A stretch of DNA of 14,995 nucleotides, taken from assembly GCA_023427575.1 (NCBI GenBank), contig JAEZAY010000505.1, positions 1-14,995 on the forward strand. Direction: 5' to 3'. Source of the stretch: Bacteroidota bacterium. Lineage in GTDB: Bacteria > Bacteroidota > Bacteroidia > Chitinophagales > Chitinophagaceae. Positions 1 to 7,695 of the stretch are shown here, one piece after another (position 1 is the stretch's first letter; every line of letters starts with the position of its first letter). Under the pieces are notes generated by a model, which saw only the letters and a list, made by a program, of their open reading frames with translations, did not search any database and had not been told where the DNA came from. Made by a program: the position numbers and the translations under genes.

Positions 1-693
1 CCATTTCGGAGAAAGATCGCGGGCAAAATCGGGTGCGATCCATTGAATCGGACTTGTACTGTCTTTAAAAATTCCGATAAAGGAGTGGCTGCCGCGGGAA
101 GAAACAAAAAGAATGCGCGAGGCATCCGGAGCCCATTGAAGGGAACCCGTATTGCCCCGCGCATAAAATAAACGGTTTGGCTTAGAAGATCCATCAATCG
201 CGGTAATCCAGGCCTGCCCTGATTTCAGGTAGGCGACCCGGGTTCCGTCTGGTGAAATTTGCAGATGATCGCCTTCATCCAGTAAAATCGGATTGCCACC
301 GGCCAGAGCGATGCTGTAAATCTGGATCTTTGCCGGTTCCGGAAGACTGGCTGGATTCCTGGGTTTTGTTTCATCAAAAGCTCCATGATCACCACCACGT
401 ACATATACCAGTCTTTTTCTATCGTTAGCGATCTGGATCCCGGTAAGTTCCTGGCCATCGTCTTCATTGTAATTGGTCAGCTTCCGGAGCTTAAATCCGG
501 GTCCTTCCGCCACATAGATATTTCTTTTTCCTTTTTCATTCATTGCTACGGCGATGGTTGAACCTGTGGCCGCCGTTACCAGCTCTGAAGGAAAGGGGTA
601 AGAGGTTACGGATTCCATTGAATACCGTTGACCAAAGCCCGGAAAATTTGCTACTAACCAGAATACAGTTAAGAATACAACATGTTTATTCAT
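1..693 (-). CDS. Exported beta-propeller protein, probable S9-family (prolyl oligopeptidase/DPP IV type) peptidase, N-terminal part
   Basis: The frame is open from an ATG at 693 to the left edge, giving 231 residues of a longer protein. Residues 1-22 look like a signal peptide (MNKHVVFLTVFWLVANFPGFGQ), so the product should be exported. The rest reads as beta-propeller blades of the WD40-like/TolB type, with blade motifs LQISPDGTRVAYL (144-156) and LQWAPDASRILFVS (185-198). The stretch YNEDDGQELTGIQIAN and the YVRGGDHG motif are typical of Bacteroidota S9 peptidases. The catalytic alpha/beta-hydrolase domain would lie outside the window, so peptidase activity is inferred; a propeller-linked amidohydrolase is the main alternative. 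The start overlaps the susD stop by 8 bp (ATGAATAA), which suggests translational coupling and a role in digesting what the SusCD pair imports. Confidence 0.72.
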   Translation of the reverse strand, partial: MNKHVVFLTVFWLVANFPGFGQRYSMESVTSYPFPSELVTAATGSTIAVAMNEKGKRNIYVAEGPGFKLRKLTNYNEDDGQELTGIQIANDRKRLVYVRGGDHGAFDETKPRNPASLPEPAKIQIYSIALAGGNPILLDEGDHLQISPDGTRVAYLKSGQAWITAIDGSSKPNRLFYARGNTGSLQWAPDASRILFVSSRGSHSFIGIFKDSTSPIQWIAPDFARDLSPKW

Positions 694-2095
694 CAAAAGC
701 TAATCTTTCATCCAGACCGGAGATCTCCGGTACATTTGAACCATTACGACTTGTTTCTACCGAAGGATATGCCAACCGCCGGATGAAGGTTGACAGGTTT
801 GCGCCTTCGGGAAGCTCAAAGTCTTTGTACTGATAGTCGAAGCGCCGGGCATCTACCCATGCTTCGGGATGCAGAAACATGGCCACGTATTTTTCCTTAA
901 AAATATCATCCAGTCCAAGATTGGCTTCGCCGACGCTAACCGCGGGGTTATTGATATAAGTGTTTTTGTCACCTGCAGCTACACCCAGCTTATCCATATG
1001 CGCTTCAATGCCTTCGAGGTACGCGTCATACGCTCTGTCTTTATCATTTGAACGGAAGGCTGCTTCTGCTTCTATAAATTTCATTTCTGCGTAGGTCACG
1101 ATCCAAAGTGGCGCATTCCCTTTCGAGTAGAAACCATCAACGGAAAGATAAGATTCCTCATCATCGGTTCCGGTTCCGATCCGGCCCGCTCCATTGGGGG
1201 TGCCGCGGTAATCACCAAATTGTGTAATGGTAGCGATCTTTGGCAGCCTGGGATCCATTACGCCGAATGTGGTTCCATCCAGCGCGTCTACGAACTGTGA
1301 ACTCAGCCATCCATCCAGCAGAAGAACGGTGTTGTTATAGGCCACCTGGTTCCAGGGGCTTCTGCCAACAAATGAATTAAGCGATACGTCATCGGCATTT
1401 GAACTCAGGGCGTTTCCAAGCGCGCTTAAAACGGCTGCCGGATCATAATCCGCTTTTTTGGTACGCTGGTTTAAGAACCGTGCTTTCAGAGCGTAGGCGG
1501 TCTTGATCCATTTTTCTATGCTTCCGCCATTTATTACATCGCTTTGAGCATCTAACAGCAATGAGGGGCTGGCTGAATTCAGGTGTACGATTCCTTCATC
1601 AATCAACTTGAGAGTTGTGTCGTAAAGGGCTTCCTGTGAATCGAAAGCGGGAACCAGCAATTGCTGACCCTGCAATGCTTCACTGTATGGCACATCGCCG
1701 AACACATTAATCAGCATGTTCAGATTCATCGCCATCAGAATTTTTCCAACACCCAGATGATGAGTTGCGCCCTGGGCCGCGGCCAGCGTATTCATCTGGC
1801 GGATATTCATCATGCTGTTATAGAAGTTTGTCCAGGTACCGCTGTAATCCACTTCATTATACGTGTCAGCGTCGGATCCGCGGGTGCTGGAAGCCTGGTA
1901 CTGCACGTAATACGAAACGGTATAGCCCATCCGGTAAACATTCAGGGCCGATTGATAAGTGGAGTTTACGAGCAATCCGTTTAATGGCGGATTGGTTACA
2001 AGATTTGGATTATCCAGTTTATCCAGATATTTTTTACACCCCGCAAACGTGAAGAGGAGCAGGCCGGCAAGAAGAATTTTTATACTGTTTTTCAT
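686..2095 (-). CDS. SusD/RagB-family outer-membrane nutrient-binding lipoprotein (SusD-like_2 type)
   Basis: This is the surface-exposed lipoprotein partner that sits as a lid over a SusC barrel and binds substrate. The 469-residue protein starts with a lipoprotein signal ending in the lipobox FAGC, with the lipidated cysteine at residue 20 followed by KKYLDKLDNPN. The hallmark DVPYSEAL motif is near residues 134-141, and the C-terminal KYVAMFLHPEAWVDARRFDY stretch is typical of the SusD-like_2 subgroup. Helical TPR-like segments such as IEKWIKTAYALKARFLNQ fit the SusD fold. It starts only 11 bp after the susC stop and its stop codon overlaps the next gene, so it belongs to one transcript. 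No Shine-Dalgarno sequence is seen. The substrate cannot be read from sequence, but the neighbouring peptidase hints at peptides rather than glycans. Confidence 0.93.
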   Translation of the reverse strand: MKNSIKILLAGLLLFTFAGCKKYLDKLDNPNLVTNPPLNGLLVNSTYQSALNVYRMGYTVSYYVQYQASSTRGSDADTYNEVDYSGTWTNFYNSMMNIRQMNTLAAAQGATHHLGVGKILMAMNLNMLINVFGDVPYSEALQGQQLLVPAFDSQEALYDTTLKLIDEGIVHLNSASPSLLLDAQSDVINGGSIEKWIKTAYALKARFLNQRTKKADYDPAAVLSALGNALSSNADDVSLNSFVGRSPWNQVAYNNTVLLLDGWLSSQFVDALDGTTFGVMDPRLPKIATITQFGDYRGTPNGAGRIGTGTDDEESYLSVDGFYSKGNAPLWIVTYAEMKFIEAEAAFRSNDKDRAYDAYLEGIEAHMDKLGVAAGDKNTYINNPAVSVGEANLGLDDIFKEKYVAMFLHPEAWVDARRFDYQYKDFELPEGANLSTFIRRLAYPSVETSRNGSNVPEISGLDERLAFDE

Positions 2096-2106
2096 TATAA
2101 GCGGAA

Positions 2107-5100
2107 TTAAAAGTTAAGATTAACAGACAGGATATAGCTGCGGGTTGCAGGATATGTAAATCCTGAAAATCCATCTGCTACGCTTCCGGAAGAGAATGAG
2201 CTTGATTCCGGATCAAAGCCGATCCAGTCTGTATTGATCCAAAGATTATTGCCTGTGAACGTGATGCTGGCACCATTCAGGAACCCTGATTTTTTTACAA
2301 AATCTCCAGGTACCGTATAAGAAAGGCTCAGTGTTCTCAAACGCAGCCATGATGCATCCTGGATGAAGGTTTCGGAAGCGCCGCGGAAATTATCGCGGTA
2401 ATAGCCATTACCGTAATTTCTTCCATCTGGCCCAACGCCCTGACCCAGCCAAACGGCCTGGGTATTCCGGCTCCCGTCAGCCAGAACGCCGTCGAAGACT
2501 TTGGTATCGTTGCGGTCTTCGGATCCTTTATGCAGGCCAAAAGCCGCAAGGAAATTATAAAACTGATTGTACCGATAAACGCCCTGATGAGTATCGAAGA
2601 GGAAGGAGAGGCTGAATGCTTTATACTGCATATTGCCGCTGAAGCTTCCGATCCATTTCGGTTGCGAATTGGCGATATACTGCTGTTTGGATGCCGGATT
2701 TAATACCGGGAATCCGTTAGCACCAATGATTATCGGAAGATCTTTTTCCAGTGTTAATGGGTCTTCCACTTTGTCGCCGTAATACCGGGCATAGGTTCTT
2801 CCGAACAAAGCCCCAACCGGGCGGCCCGGAACATATTTCTGGGTTACAGTAGCGCTCAGATAACCGAACTGGCTGGTGAGCGGGATTTCTGTAAGTCCGG
2901 GATAAATGCTCAGCACTTCATTCCGGTTTCTTGTGTAGTTAACACGCAGGTCGAGGTTAAAGTCTTTTGTTTTAATTACGTTTCCATTCAAACTTAATTC
3001 TATTCCCTGGTTACGAATGCTGCCCGAGTTCAGGTAGATCTGATCATAACCGCTGGTAACAGGAACCCGAACCGGAATGATCAGGTCTTTACTGGTATTA
3101 TTGTAATAGGTGAAATCAATCCCTAAACGGTTATTTAAAAACCTTGCCTCAATACCACCTTCATACGATGTGGTGAATTCAGGGCGGAGATTGGCATCAC
3201 CGGATTGTGTTGACAATGAGAAAGGCAGTACGCCGTTGGTCAGCGGCACCCCGATATTGTAACCGGTAGATGTTGCATATGGAATAGCATCCTTACCGAT
3301 CTTGGCATAGGAGCCACGGACTTTTGCGAATGTCACCCAGTCGGGCAGCTTTATATTTTCAGAGAAAATCCAGCTAAGGCTCGCGGATGGATAAAAGAAA
3401 GAACGGTTGGCTTCTGATAAAGTGGAGGTCCAGTCGTTCCGTCCGGTTAAAGTCAGATACAGATAATTATCCCATCCCAGTGTCCAGTCTGCAAACAAGC
3501 CGATGATCCGGTAATCTCTGGTATAATTATAAGAGGTTACTCTTTTGGTGTTGCTCAGGTTATAGAAAGTTGGAACAACCAGGGTGTCGCCGGTTGTATT
3601 TACCGCGTCTCTTCTGGTTTGATATACATCATGGCCGATCTTGAATGAAGATTCCAGACGTCCGATGGTATTTTTGAAGTTCAGCATCAGCGTGGAATTT
3701 AATACCGTGTTTTTAGACCGGTATTCCTGCACGCTTCCGAAACCAAAGTCGCCGGCAGGGTAAATCTCATCGGGAACTCCCAGTGGACCGGGAGTTGTCT
3801 GCCGTCTTGAATCATTATAGAGATCAATACCGCCGCGATAGCTAATGTCGAGCCATTTAACCGGAGAATAGGTCATATGTGCATTGGCGATGACACGGTC
3901 CACATCGTCTACATAGGTCTTTTGGTCGAGCACATAAATGGGATTATCATTTGTTGAGCCAATGATGGTATTCTGACTGCCATCTTCTTTTTTATAATCC
4001 CATACATCCCAACGGGGTGAGAAATAAGTCAACAGCTCATTGTAACGATCGGCTTCGCCGCGGCGCCCGCCGGATTTTATGTAGTTAACAGAAGTTCCCA
4101 TCCGGAACTTCTCCGAAAGCTTGAACTCACCACCAGCCTTAACCGAAAAATTGCGGTAGTTGGTGAATGGCATTACTCCCTCCTGGTTGAACTGCGAAAA
4201 AGAACCATTCAGGATCGCTTTTTCCGTGCCACCGGAAAGACTCAGACTGTTTCTGAATGAACTTCCGGTTTTGTATCCGTGTTTATAGTTGTTGAAAATT
4301 TTGGCTGGATGTGTCGGGTCTAATTGTATTGCTTCTGCAATGGTAGGTCCCCATGAAGGCCAGAAACTGGTTTTATCATATACATTCATCCAACCCTGAG
4401 AATATTTATCCTGCGTTTCCGGATACATATTGATCTCGTCTTTGCTGGCGGTTGAAGTAAAACTTCCGCGGAGCTGACCCGATCTGCCGGATTTCGTGGT
4501 AATGATAATAGCCCCGGTGGATGCCCGCAGTCCATAAAGCGCGGTGGCTGCGCCCCCTTTTAAAATATTAATGGATTCAATATCGTCGGGATTGATATCC
4601 GCGGCGCGGTTGCTGATTCCTTTCAGCGAGCTGCCGTCCGATACATCGGTGCTGTTATCGATGGGAATCCCGTCGATAACGAACAAAGGCTGGAAATCGC
4701 GGTTCGGATCCAGCGAGTTGATACCGCGCAAAATAATTTTAGCACCCTGGCCCGGAGCGCCACCGCCGGAATTGATCTGCAGACCTGCTGCCTGGCCTTG
4801 CAATGCATTTACCACGTTCGACTGGCGGCTGGCCAGAAGATCCGATCCCTTTACTTCCTGAGCAGAATAACCAAGCTCTCTTTTTTCTCTTCGGATACCG
4901 AGGGCTGTTACTGTAACTTCGGTGAGGTCGGAGTTATCGGCGGTTAATTCAAACAATACGTTGGCGGTTTGTCCGTCTGTAACGGTAATATCCCGTACCT
5001 GCGTGCCAAATCCAATGGCGGATACCTGAATCCGGTAATTGCCGGCGTTCACATTTGTGAGCGTAAAAATTCCGTTGGCATCGGCCGCGGTTCCATAATT

Positions 5101-5646
5101 GGTTCCTACCAGCACGATCGACGCATTGGGGACCGGTTCGTTGGCGCCGGTAGTAACCCGGCCCGTGATGGTTCCGGCAAAAACACCGGCATCCAATCTG
5201 CTGGCCGTTATCGTTTCGGCGAAGTTGAGTTTTGCTTTTTTTACAATGATGCTTGAGTTGACAAACTCGAACAGCAGACCTCTGCCGCTAAAAATATCGT
5301 GCAGTATTTTATCAACAGATTTGCTTTCGGCCGAATAGGTGATATTCGAAAACCCTGCTACATCTTTTGTTTTGTAGGTAAAGGGAATATGCGTGATCTC
5401 TTCGATTTCATGAATCGCCGATTTCAGAGAAACATTTTGCAGCTTCACCGATATTTTGATCTTACTAAGATCCTGGCCGGTTCTGGCCTCGGCCTTCAGC
5501 ATTCCGTTCAAAGACAGAAAAACAATAAAAAGTGCGGTTCTCATAAAGAAGGCTTTGAGATTCAGGCCCTTTTCGGGGTGAAATTTAAAAGGCAGTTCTG
5601 CATTACATTGCAACGGATCGCAATGCCTGGGTTTGTTCAGGTTCAT
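2107..5646 (-). CDS. SusC/RagA-family TonB-dependent outer-membrane transporter with STN signalling domain
   Basis: This 1179-residue protein is a full-length SusC-type barrel. A signal segment lies around residues 35-54 (MRTALFIVFLSLNGML), after a long 34-residue N-terminal extension; a start at Met35 (position 5544) is possible. An STN domain (about 63-138), which contacts the anti-sigma factor, is followed by a carboxypeptidase-regulatory-like domain (about 158-236), a short TonB-box-like stretch (LTEVTVTALG), and a plug (about 258-386) carrying the SusC signature INPDDIESINILKGGAATAL. The rest is the beta-barrel, ending in the aromatic SVNLNF typical of outer-membrane insertion. The presence of STN together with an upstream sigma/FecR pair indicates substrate-induced trans-envelope signalling. 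It pairs with the SusD gene 11 bp downstream. Upstream, 100 bp separate it from fecR. Confidence 0.95.
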   Translation of the reverse strand: MNLNKPRHCDPLQCNAELPFKFHPEKGLNLKAFFMRTALFIVFLSLNGMLKAEARTGQDLSKIKISVKLQNVSLKSAIHEIEEITHIPFTYKTKDVAGFSNITYSAESKSVDKILHDIFSGRGLLFEFVNSSIIVKKAKLNFAETITASRLDAGVFAGTITGRVTTGANEPVPNASIVLVGTNYGTAADANGIFTLTNVNAGNYRIQVSAIGFGTQVRDITVTDGQTANVLFELTADNSDLTEVTVTALGIRREKRELGYSAQEVKGSDLLASRQSNVVNALQGQAAGLQINSGGGAPGQGAKIILRGINSLDPNRDFQPLFVIDGIPIDNSTDVSDGSSLKGISNRAADINPDDIESINILKGGAATALYGLRASTGAIIITTKSGRSGQLRGSFTSTASKDEINMYPETQDKYSQGWMNVYDKTSFWPSWGPTIAEAIQLDPTHPAKIFNNYKHGYKTGSSFRNSLSLSGGTEKAILNGSFSQFNQEGVMPFTNYRNFSVKAGGEFKLSEKFRMGTSVNYIKSGGRRGEADRYNELLTYFSPRWDVWDYKKEDGSQNTIIGSTNDNPIYVLDQKTYVDDVDRVIANAHMTYSPVKWLDISYRGGIDLYNDSRRQTTPGPLGVPDEIYPAGDFGFGSVQEYRSKNTVLNSTLMLNFKNTIGRLESSFKIGHDVYQTRRDAVNTTGDTLVVPTFYNLSNTKRVTSYNYTRDYRIIGLFADWTLGWDNYLYLTLTGRNDWTSTLSEANRSFFYPSASLSWIFSENIKLPDWVTFAKVRGSYAKIGKDAIPYATSTGYNIGVPLTNGVLPFSLSTQSGDANLRPEFTTSYEGGIEARFLNNRLGIDFTYYNNTSKDLIIPVRVPVTSGYDQIYLNSGSIRNQGIELSLNGNVIKTKDFNLDLRVNYTRNRNEVLSIYPGLTEIPLTSQFGYLSATVTQKYVPGRPVGALFGRTYARYYGDKVEDPLTLEKDLPIIIGANGFPVLNPASKQQYIANSQPKWIGSFSGNMQYKAFSLSFLFDTHQGVYRYNQFYNFLAAFGLHKGSEDRNDTKVFDGVLADGSRNTQAVWLGQGVGPDGRNYGNGYYRDNFRGASETFIQDASWLRLRTLSLSYTVPGDFVKKSGFLNGASITFTGNNLWINTDWIGFDPESSSFSSGSVADGFSGFTYPATRSYILSVNLNF

Positions 5647-5687
5647 AGCTTTGGTTGATTAGTTTCTAAACAGGATTTACTAGTTAG

Positions 5688-5709
5688 TCAGAGGCTTCCG
5701 GCCTTCTGA
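5688..5709 (-). other. Stem-loop in the fecR-susC intergenic gap
   Basis: On the minus strand TCAGAAGGC and GCCTCTGA can pair around the loop CGGAA, giving 8 pairs with one bulged A. It lies between the anti-sigma gene and susC, about 40 bases before the susC start. No T-run follows it, so it is not a classic terminator. It may be an attenuator, a processing site that sets the ratio of transporter to regulator, or chance. Confidence 0.4.
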
Positions 5710-5736
5710 TTCTGATTCGGGTTACCTCATCCTTTC

Positions 5737-5752
5737 ATTTATTTATTTATTT
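5737..5752. repeat. Tetranucleotide tandem repeat (ATTT)4 at the fecR stop codon
   Basis: Four perfect copies of ATTT (AAAT on the coding strand) run through the last codon and stop codon of the FecR-type gene. Slippage would alter only the last residues of that protein. The tract is short and AT-rich, so it may have no function. Confidence 0.6.
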
Positions 5753-6664
5753 AATAATATAGGGTCCATTTTTCCATTCCAGATCTTTATCGGTTAAGCG
5801 GCAAATCAGTTCGAGTCCGCTTCGAAGTCCATCTTCCCTTTTAAAGGAAGTTGAAATGGAAACATTCCCGATCGTTTCATCACTCAGTAATACGTCGGTG
5901 TTATAGATTTTTTCCAGCTCATTTACAATGTCGGCTATCCGGTAATCGTCGTAAATTAATTTTCCCTCCTGCCAGGCCGATGCTTCCTCATCCTTCACCG
6001 TTTTCTGCTTTACCAAATTTATACCTTTACCAATGCTGAGCTGCTGGCCATGAGTTAGCATCGCCACCTTATTATCCGAATAGTTCACCTTCACTTTTCC
6101 ACGCTTAACCGACACCGTTATTTTTTGCTGATCGGGATAGGCTTTAATATTAAAGGCGGTACCTAAAACCACGGTGCTAACCTTGCCTGTGTAAATTATG
6201 AAGGGGATCTGATCCGCCTTTTTAACATCAAAAAAAGCCTCACCCTTCAGAATTACTTCGCGGAGCTCTGATCCGAACTGTTTGCCAAATTCCAGCGTGG
6301 AAGCGGCATTCAACCATACCTGCGTGCTGTCGGGAAGCAGCAGGTATTTATATTCCGATCTTTCTGTTTTATCTATAATAGAGCGATGGACCGGCTTTTC
6401 CGCTGCAGTTAAAGGGTTGTCGTGCTTAAAAAAACTCCAGACCACCCAGGTACCGGCCATGATCATCAATGCAGCGGCTATGGCAAAGGGCCGGAACCGG
6501 AAACTTTTTTTTCTGATCTGCTCATCGTAAAGCCGGCTCAATTCAGCTTCCGCATCTTCATGGCCTTCGCCCTGGCGGATATGCTCAAATAATTCTTCGA
6601 ACTCCGCCCGCGAACACTGGCTGTTGAGATATTTCCGGTACAGGTATCTGATTCTTTTTTCCAT
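5747..6664 (-). CDS. FecR-family anti-sigma factor (FecR domain plus DUF4974)
   Basis: This is the inner-membrane regulator that holds the ECF sigma factor inactive until the STN domain of the partner transporter signals. The 305-residue protein has a cytoplasmic N-terminal segment (1-57), one membrane helix (about 58-78, FAIAAALMIMAGTWVVWSFF), a periplasmic FecR domain (about 105-200, with LPDSTQVWLNAASTLEFG and VVLGTAFNIKAYPD), and a C-terminal DUF4974 domain (about 232-303, with YRIADIVNELEKIYN). Length and order are normal for Bacteroidota. It follows the sigma gene after 159 bp and precedes susC by 100 bp on the same strand, the classic cell-surface signalling layout. An extended palindrome lies 16 bp upstream of its start. 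Confidence 0.94.
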   Translation of the reverse strand: MEKRIRYLYRKYLNSQCSRAEFEELFEHIRQGEGHEDAEAELSRLYDEQIRKKSFRFRPFAIAAALMIMAGTWVVWSFFKHDNPLTAAEKPVHRSIIDKTERSEYKYLLLPDSTQVWLNAASTLEFGKQFGSELREVILKGEAFFDVKKADQIPFIIYTGKVSTVVLGTAFNIKAYPDQQKITVSVKRGKVKVNYSDNKVAMLTHGQQLSIGKGINLVKQKTVKDEEASAWQEGKLIYDDYRIADIVNELEKIYNTDVLLSDETIGNVSISTSFKREDGLRSGLELICRLTDKDLEWKNGPYIIK

Positions 6665-6679
6665 CAGAGATGAGATTTA

Positions 6680-6709
6680 CCATTGGAAATTCCGCGCGGA
6701 ATCCGATGG
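6680..6709. promoter_or_regulatory. Long interrupted palindrome just upstream of the anti-sigma gene
   Basis: The core ATTCCGCGCGGAAT at 6689-6702 is a perfect 14 bp palindrome. Beyond it, CCATTGG on one side and CCGATGG on the other continue the dyad with one mismatch and a two-base bulge, so each arm is about 15 bases. It sits 16 bp before the fecR start, on the transcript running from the sigma gene. It could be a protein-binding operator, or an RNA hairpin in the fecR leader that limits anti-sigma translation or decouples the two genes. The structure is seen directly; the role is inferred. Confidence 0.55.
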
Positions 6710-6823
6710 TGTATTAATATGACGAAGCTCCGGCTTGATGTTCCTATGGATATCTAAATAAATTCCGATTTTTTTTCACACCGCATGGCCGGCAGGGGCG
6801 GCTAATCCTGTCTGACTTATTGT

Positions 6824-7381
6824 TCAGTGGGTAATAAAAAGGAAGGTGAGTGAAACGGATAAGATCCTTTGTATCGACTGCAAAGCCATCCAGATCTGAT
6901 TTTTAACGGTATGCCGGGAAATGGAAAGCTGAAGCGCAATCTCATCGTAGTTTAAACCCTGATTTCGGTTAAGCTGAAACACGAGCCGCCGTTTCTCAGG
7001 TAAATTATTGATGGCCTCGCGGATCCGGGATGCCGATTCTTTGGCATCCAGCAAATTTTCTGTTTCGGAAATAGATTTTTCCTGCCTTAACCATAATGAT
7101 TCGCGAAGGCGCTGATCGGCTGCTGCTTTCCGCATAAAGTCGATCAGCTTATTCCTGGCACTTCGATGAAGCCAGCCCTCCAGATTTTGAATCCCGGCAA
7201 TCTCATTCCGGTGCTCCCATAAACTGATAAATACTTCCTGTACAATGTCAGCAGCCTGTTCGGGCGAACGGGTTATCTTATAACTGAACCGATACAGATC
7301 TTCCTGGTATTTGTTGAACAGAAGTGAAAATATCTTTTCCGAATCGTGATTGGCAGGCAGATCCATTTCACAGTTGCTCAT
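6824..7381 (-). CDS. ECF-type RNA polymerase sigma-70 factor, Bacteroidota expansion family
   Basis: This 185-residue protein has the two-domain ECF layout. Region 2 spans about residues 24-86 and includes DIVQEVFISLWEHRN (45-59) and the EGWLHRSARNKLIDFMRK segment. Region 4 spans about 116-170 and has the helix-turn-helix LNYDEIALQLSISRHTVKNQ. It directs RNA polymerase to promoters of its own regulon, normally the downstream SusCD genes and often its own gene. The next gene on the strand is its probable FecR anti-sigma factor. The C-terminus ends in a short hydrophobic tail (SVSLTFLFITH), which I recall in other Bacteroidota ECF factors. The ATG at 7381 is preceded by AT-rich sequence with no Shine-Dalgarno motif. 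Confidence 0.94.
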   Translation of the reverse strand: MSNCEMDLPANHDSEKIFSLLFNKYQEDLYRFSYKITRSPEQAADIVQEVFISLWEHRNEIAGIQNLEGWLHRSARNKLIDFMRKAAADQRLRESLWLRQEKSISETENLLDAKESASRIREAINNLPEKRRLVFQLNRNQGLNYDEIALQLSISRHTVKNQIWMALQSIQRILSVSLTFLFITH

Positions 7382-7695
7382 ATACAGTTGGTCTTTTGAT
7401 TTGGTTTACCAGAACAAATAAAACATTATAATAATGCTGTAAATTATTACGAACGTTCGAGAATATTTCTACAACAAGGCGGTTTTCTTCAGATATTATT
7501 TTTTATTATTTATTTAGCGCCTCTTATTGTTAAACAGATTTGTGGTTGAAGCATGGCTACGGATTGAATATAATAAATTTTACACAGTTCTTCCGCGGCG
7601 ACCGGATGATTTTACAGAAAGAATCTTAAACAGATAAGCCGGATTAAGGACGGCTGAAAATTTTATTTGCTAAATTGGACGATTAAAATTTGTTC
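7382..7695. other. Divergent intergenic region between sigma factor and phosphodiesterase
   Basis: This 314 bp AT-rich stretch must hold promoters for both directions. No strong Bacteroidota promoter pair is visible. For the sigma gene the best -7 candidate is TTTATTTG on the minus strand (7415-7422), one mismatch from TAnnTTTG and without a clear TTTG at the right distance. For the plus-strand gene, TAAATTTT near 7573-7580 is a one-mismatch candidate, also lacking a -33 element. A small 5 bp hairpin (AGCCG/CGGCT, 7637-7655) lies before the phosphodiesterase gene. No short gene with a convincing product was found here. Confidence 0.5.
7450..7459. promoter_or_regulatory. Perfect 10 bp palindrome CGAACGTTCG, possible operator
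   Basis: This dyad stands out in otherwise AT-rich sequence about 70 bp upstream of the sigma-factor start. Its position between divergent genes fits a binding site for a dimeric regulator. No regulator gene is adjacent, and the motif was seen only once. Confidence 0.3.

Noticed and set aside
1661..2052. Open frames on the strand opposite susD and other genes
   Set aside because: They lie inside well-supported genes, lack family motifs and have low-complexity or cysteine/arginine-rich composition typical of antisense shadows.
6744..6778. T-run near 6768-6776 as a plus-strand terminator
   Set aside because: No stem of useful length precedes it and no plus-strand gene is upstream.
7690..7695. 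TTG start two codons before the phosphodiesterase ATG
   Set aside because: The ATG at 7696 gives a standard lipoprotein signal and TTG starts are rare; the difference is only two residues.
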